This document shows positions 6,521-6,852 of a stretch of 6,852 nucleotides of DNA, in pieces. Position 1 is the stretch's first letter; every line of letters begins with the position of its first letter. Below the pieces are notes generated by a model that worked only from the letters and a program-made list of their open reading frames with translations, was not told the DNA's origin and did not search any database. The position numbers and the translations under genes were made by a program. This DNA is from an uncultured Saprospiraceae bacterium (GTDB lineage: Bacteria; Bacteroidota; Bacteroidia; Chitinophagales; Saprospiraceae), in NCBI GenBank assembly GCA_937864255.1, contig CALMIT010000792.1, positions 1-6,852 on the forward strand, written 5' to 3'.

Positions 6521-6852
6521 ATGAAAGCAATTTTGTTATTGAAATTTTCCATTCTTGGTTTGGCACTGATTCTTTGCCAACCCCGCGCATTTAGTCAAAA
6601 TGTCAAATTAAACCGGCAACAAACAACTCAACCTGCTAATGTAAACGCCGACCCGGACGACGGCGGCGAGGTCGTTGCTGATCCGGATGACGGTGGTGAA
6701 ATAGGCAGAAATTTTGAACTTTTATTGCCGGAAACCGATTTTCTCGCCGAATTGGAGCGGGATGCAAAATTGATCACCGGAAATAAAAAATTAAGCGCCG
6801 CGCAAAAAAAATCTGTTTTTATCCAGGCGCTCCTGCCCGCTGCTCAGGCGAG
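6521..6852 (+). CDS. exported protein with tandem ADPDDGGE repeat, 3' end missing
   Basis: The reading frame opens at the ATG at 6521 and stays open to the window end, so 110 residues plus two bases are visible. A signal peptide covers about 1-25 (LLLKFSILGLALIL core, AFS before Gln26). The LILC stretch is not a proper lipobox, since Leu precedes the Cys. A Gln/Asn/Thr-rich spacer leads to two copies of ADPDDGGE (residues 43-50 and 53-60), giving a strongly acidic patch. After that comes a charged, probably helical segment (LPETDFLAELERDAKLITGNKKLSAAQKKSV). The AATC-ATG leader resembles that of the gene at 5583. The family is unknown. The acidic Asp/Gly repeats could bind calcium or serve as a linker (inference). 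It continues the run of small secreted proteins, but a possible terminator precedes it, so it may be a separate transcript. Confidence 0.8.
   Translation, partial: MKAILLLKFSILGLALILCQPRAFSQNVKLNRQQTTQPANVNADPDDGGEVVADPDDGGEIGRNFELLLPETDFLAELERDAKLITGNKKLSAAQKKSVFIQALLPAAQA
6647..6700 (+). repeat. tandem repeat encoding ADPDDGGE twice
   Basis: Two 24-base units (6647-6670 and 6677-6700), separated by six bases coding for VV, encode the identical octapeptide ADPDDGGE. Six of the eight codons differ at the third base (GCC/GCT, GAC/GAT, GAC/GAT, GGC/GGT twice, GAG/GAA); only CCG and one GAC are the same. The repeat is therefore kept at protein level rather than by recent DNA duplication. Confidence 0.9.

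Noticed and set aside
6521..6600. Lipobox in the signal peptide of the last gene (LILC)
   Set aside because: The residue before the cysteine is Leu rather than Gly, Ala or Ser, and a normal signal peptidase I site (AFS before Gln) follows.

Overview
The window looks like chromosomal DNA from a member of the Bacteroidota, possibly the Saprospiria/Chitinophagia side; the lineage is an inference. The evidence is: start codons preceded by A/T-rich sequence, mostly without a Shine-Dalgarno motif; several copies of the Bacteroidota -7 promoter element TANNTTTG; signal peptides that end in A-x-A/Q; a 7TM-type sensor kinase paired with a LuxR-type regulator; and a predicted outer-membrane barrel protein. 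All supported genes lie on the + strand. No mobile element, tRNA, rRNA or CRISPR array was seen, and no gene-free stretch exceeds 300 bases.

Layout. Bases 1-483 hold the 3' part of an ECF-type sigma-70 factor whose start lies before the window. Bases 552-776 encode a 74-residue lipoprotein of low complexity, closed by a strong hairpin terminator (849-882). Bases 954-2849 (membrane histidine kinase with a 7TMR-DISM-like sensor) and 2931-3563 (NarL/LuxR response regulator) form a two-component pair. Bases 3666-4880 encode a secreted, probably outer-membrane, beta-rich protein with an inserted coiled coil, behind its own good promoter match.

The last third (4980-6852) is a run of four small exported proteins of unknown function. 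The first three are tightly spaced and look co-transcribed: a 193-residue Cys-rich protein, a 123-residue protein with four evenly spaced C-terminal cysteines, and a 141-residue protein with a Trp-rich surface-domain-like N-terminus. After a 103-base gap with a possible terminator, a fourth gene starts at 6521 and runs off the window. It carries a tandem acidic ADPDDGGE repeat.

How they may work together (inference): the kinase senses a signal at the cell surface and the regulator changes transcription, perhaps of the adjacent envelope and secreted-protein genes. Nothing in the sequence proves that link. The most unusual material is the secreted-protein cluster: a shared cysteine motif in two neighbouring genes, and a protein repeat preserved despite synonymous divergence.
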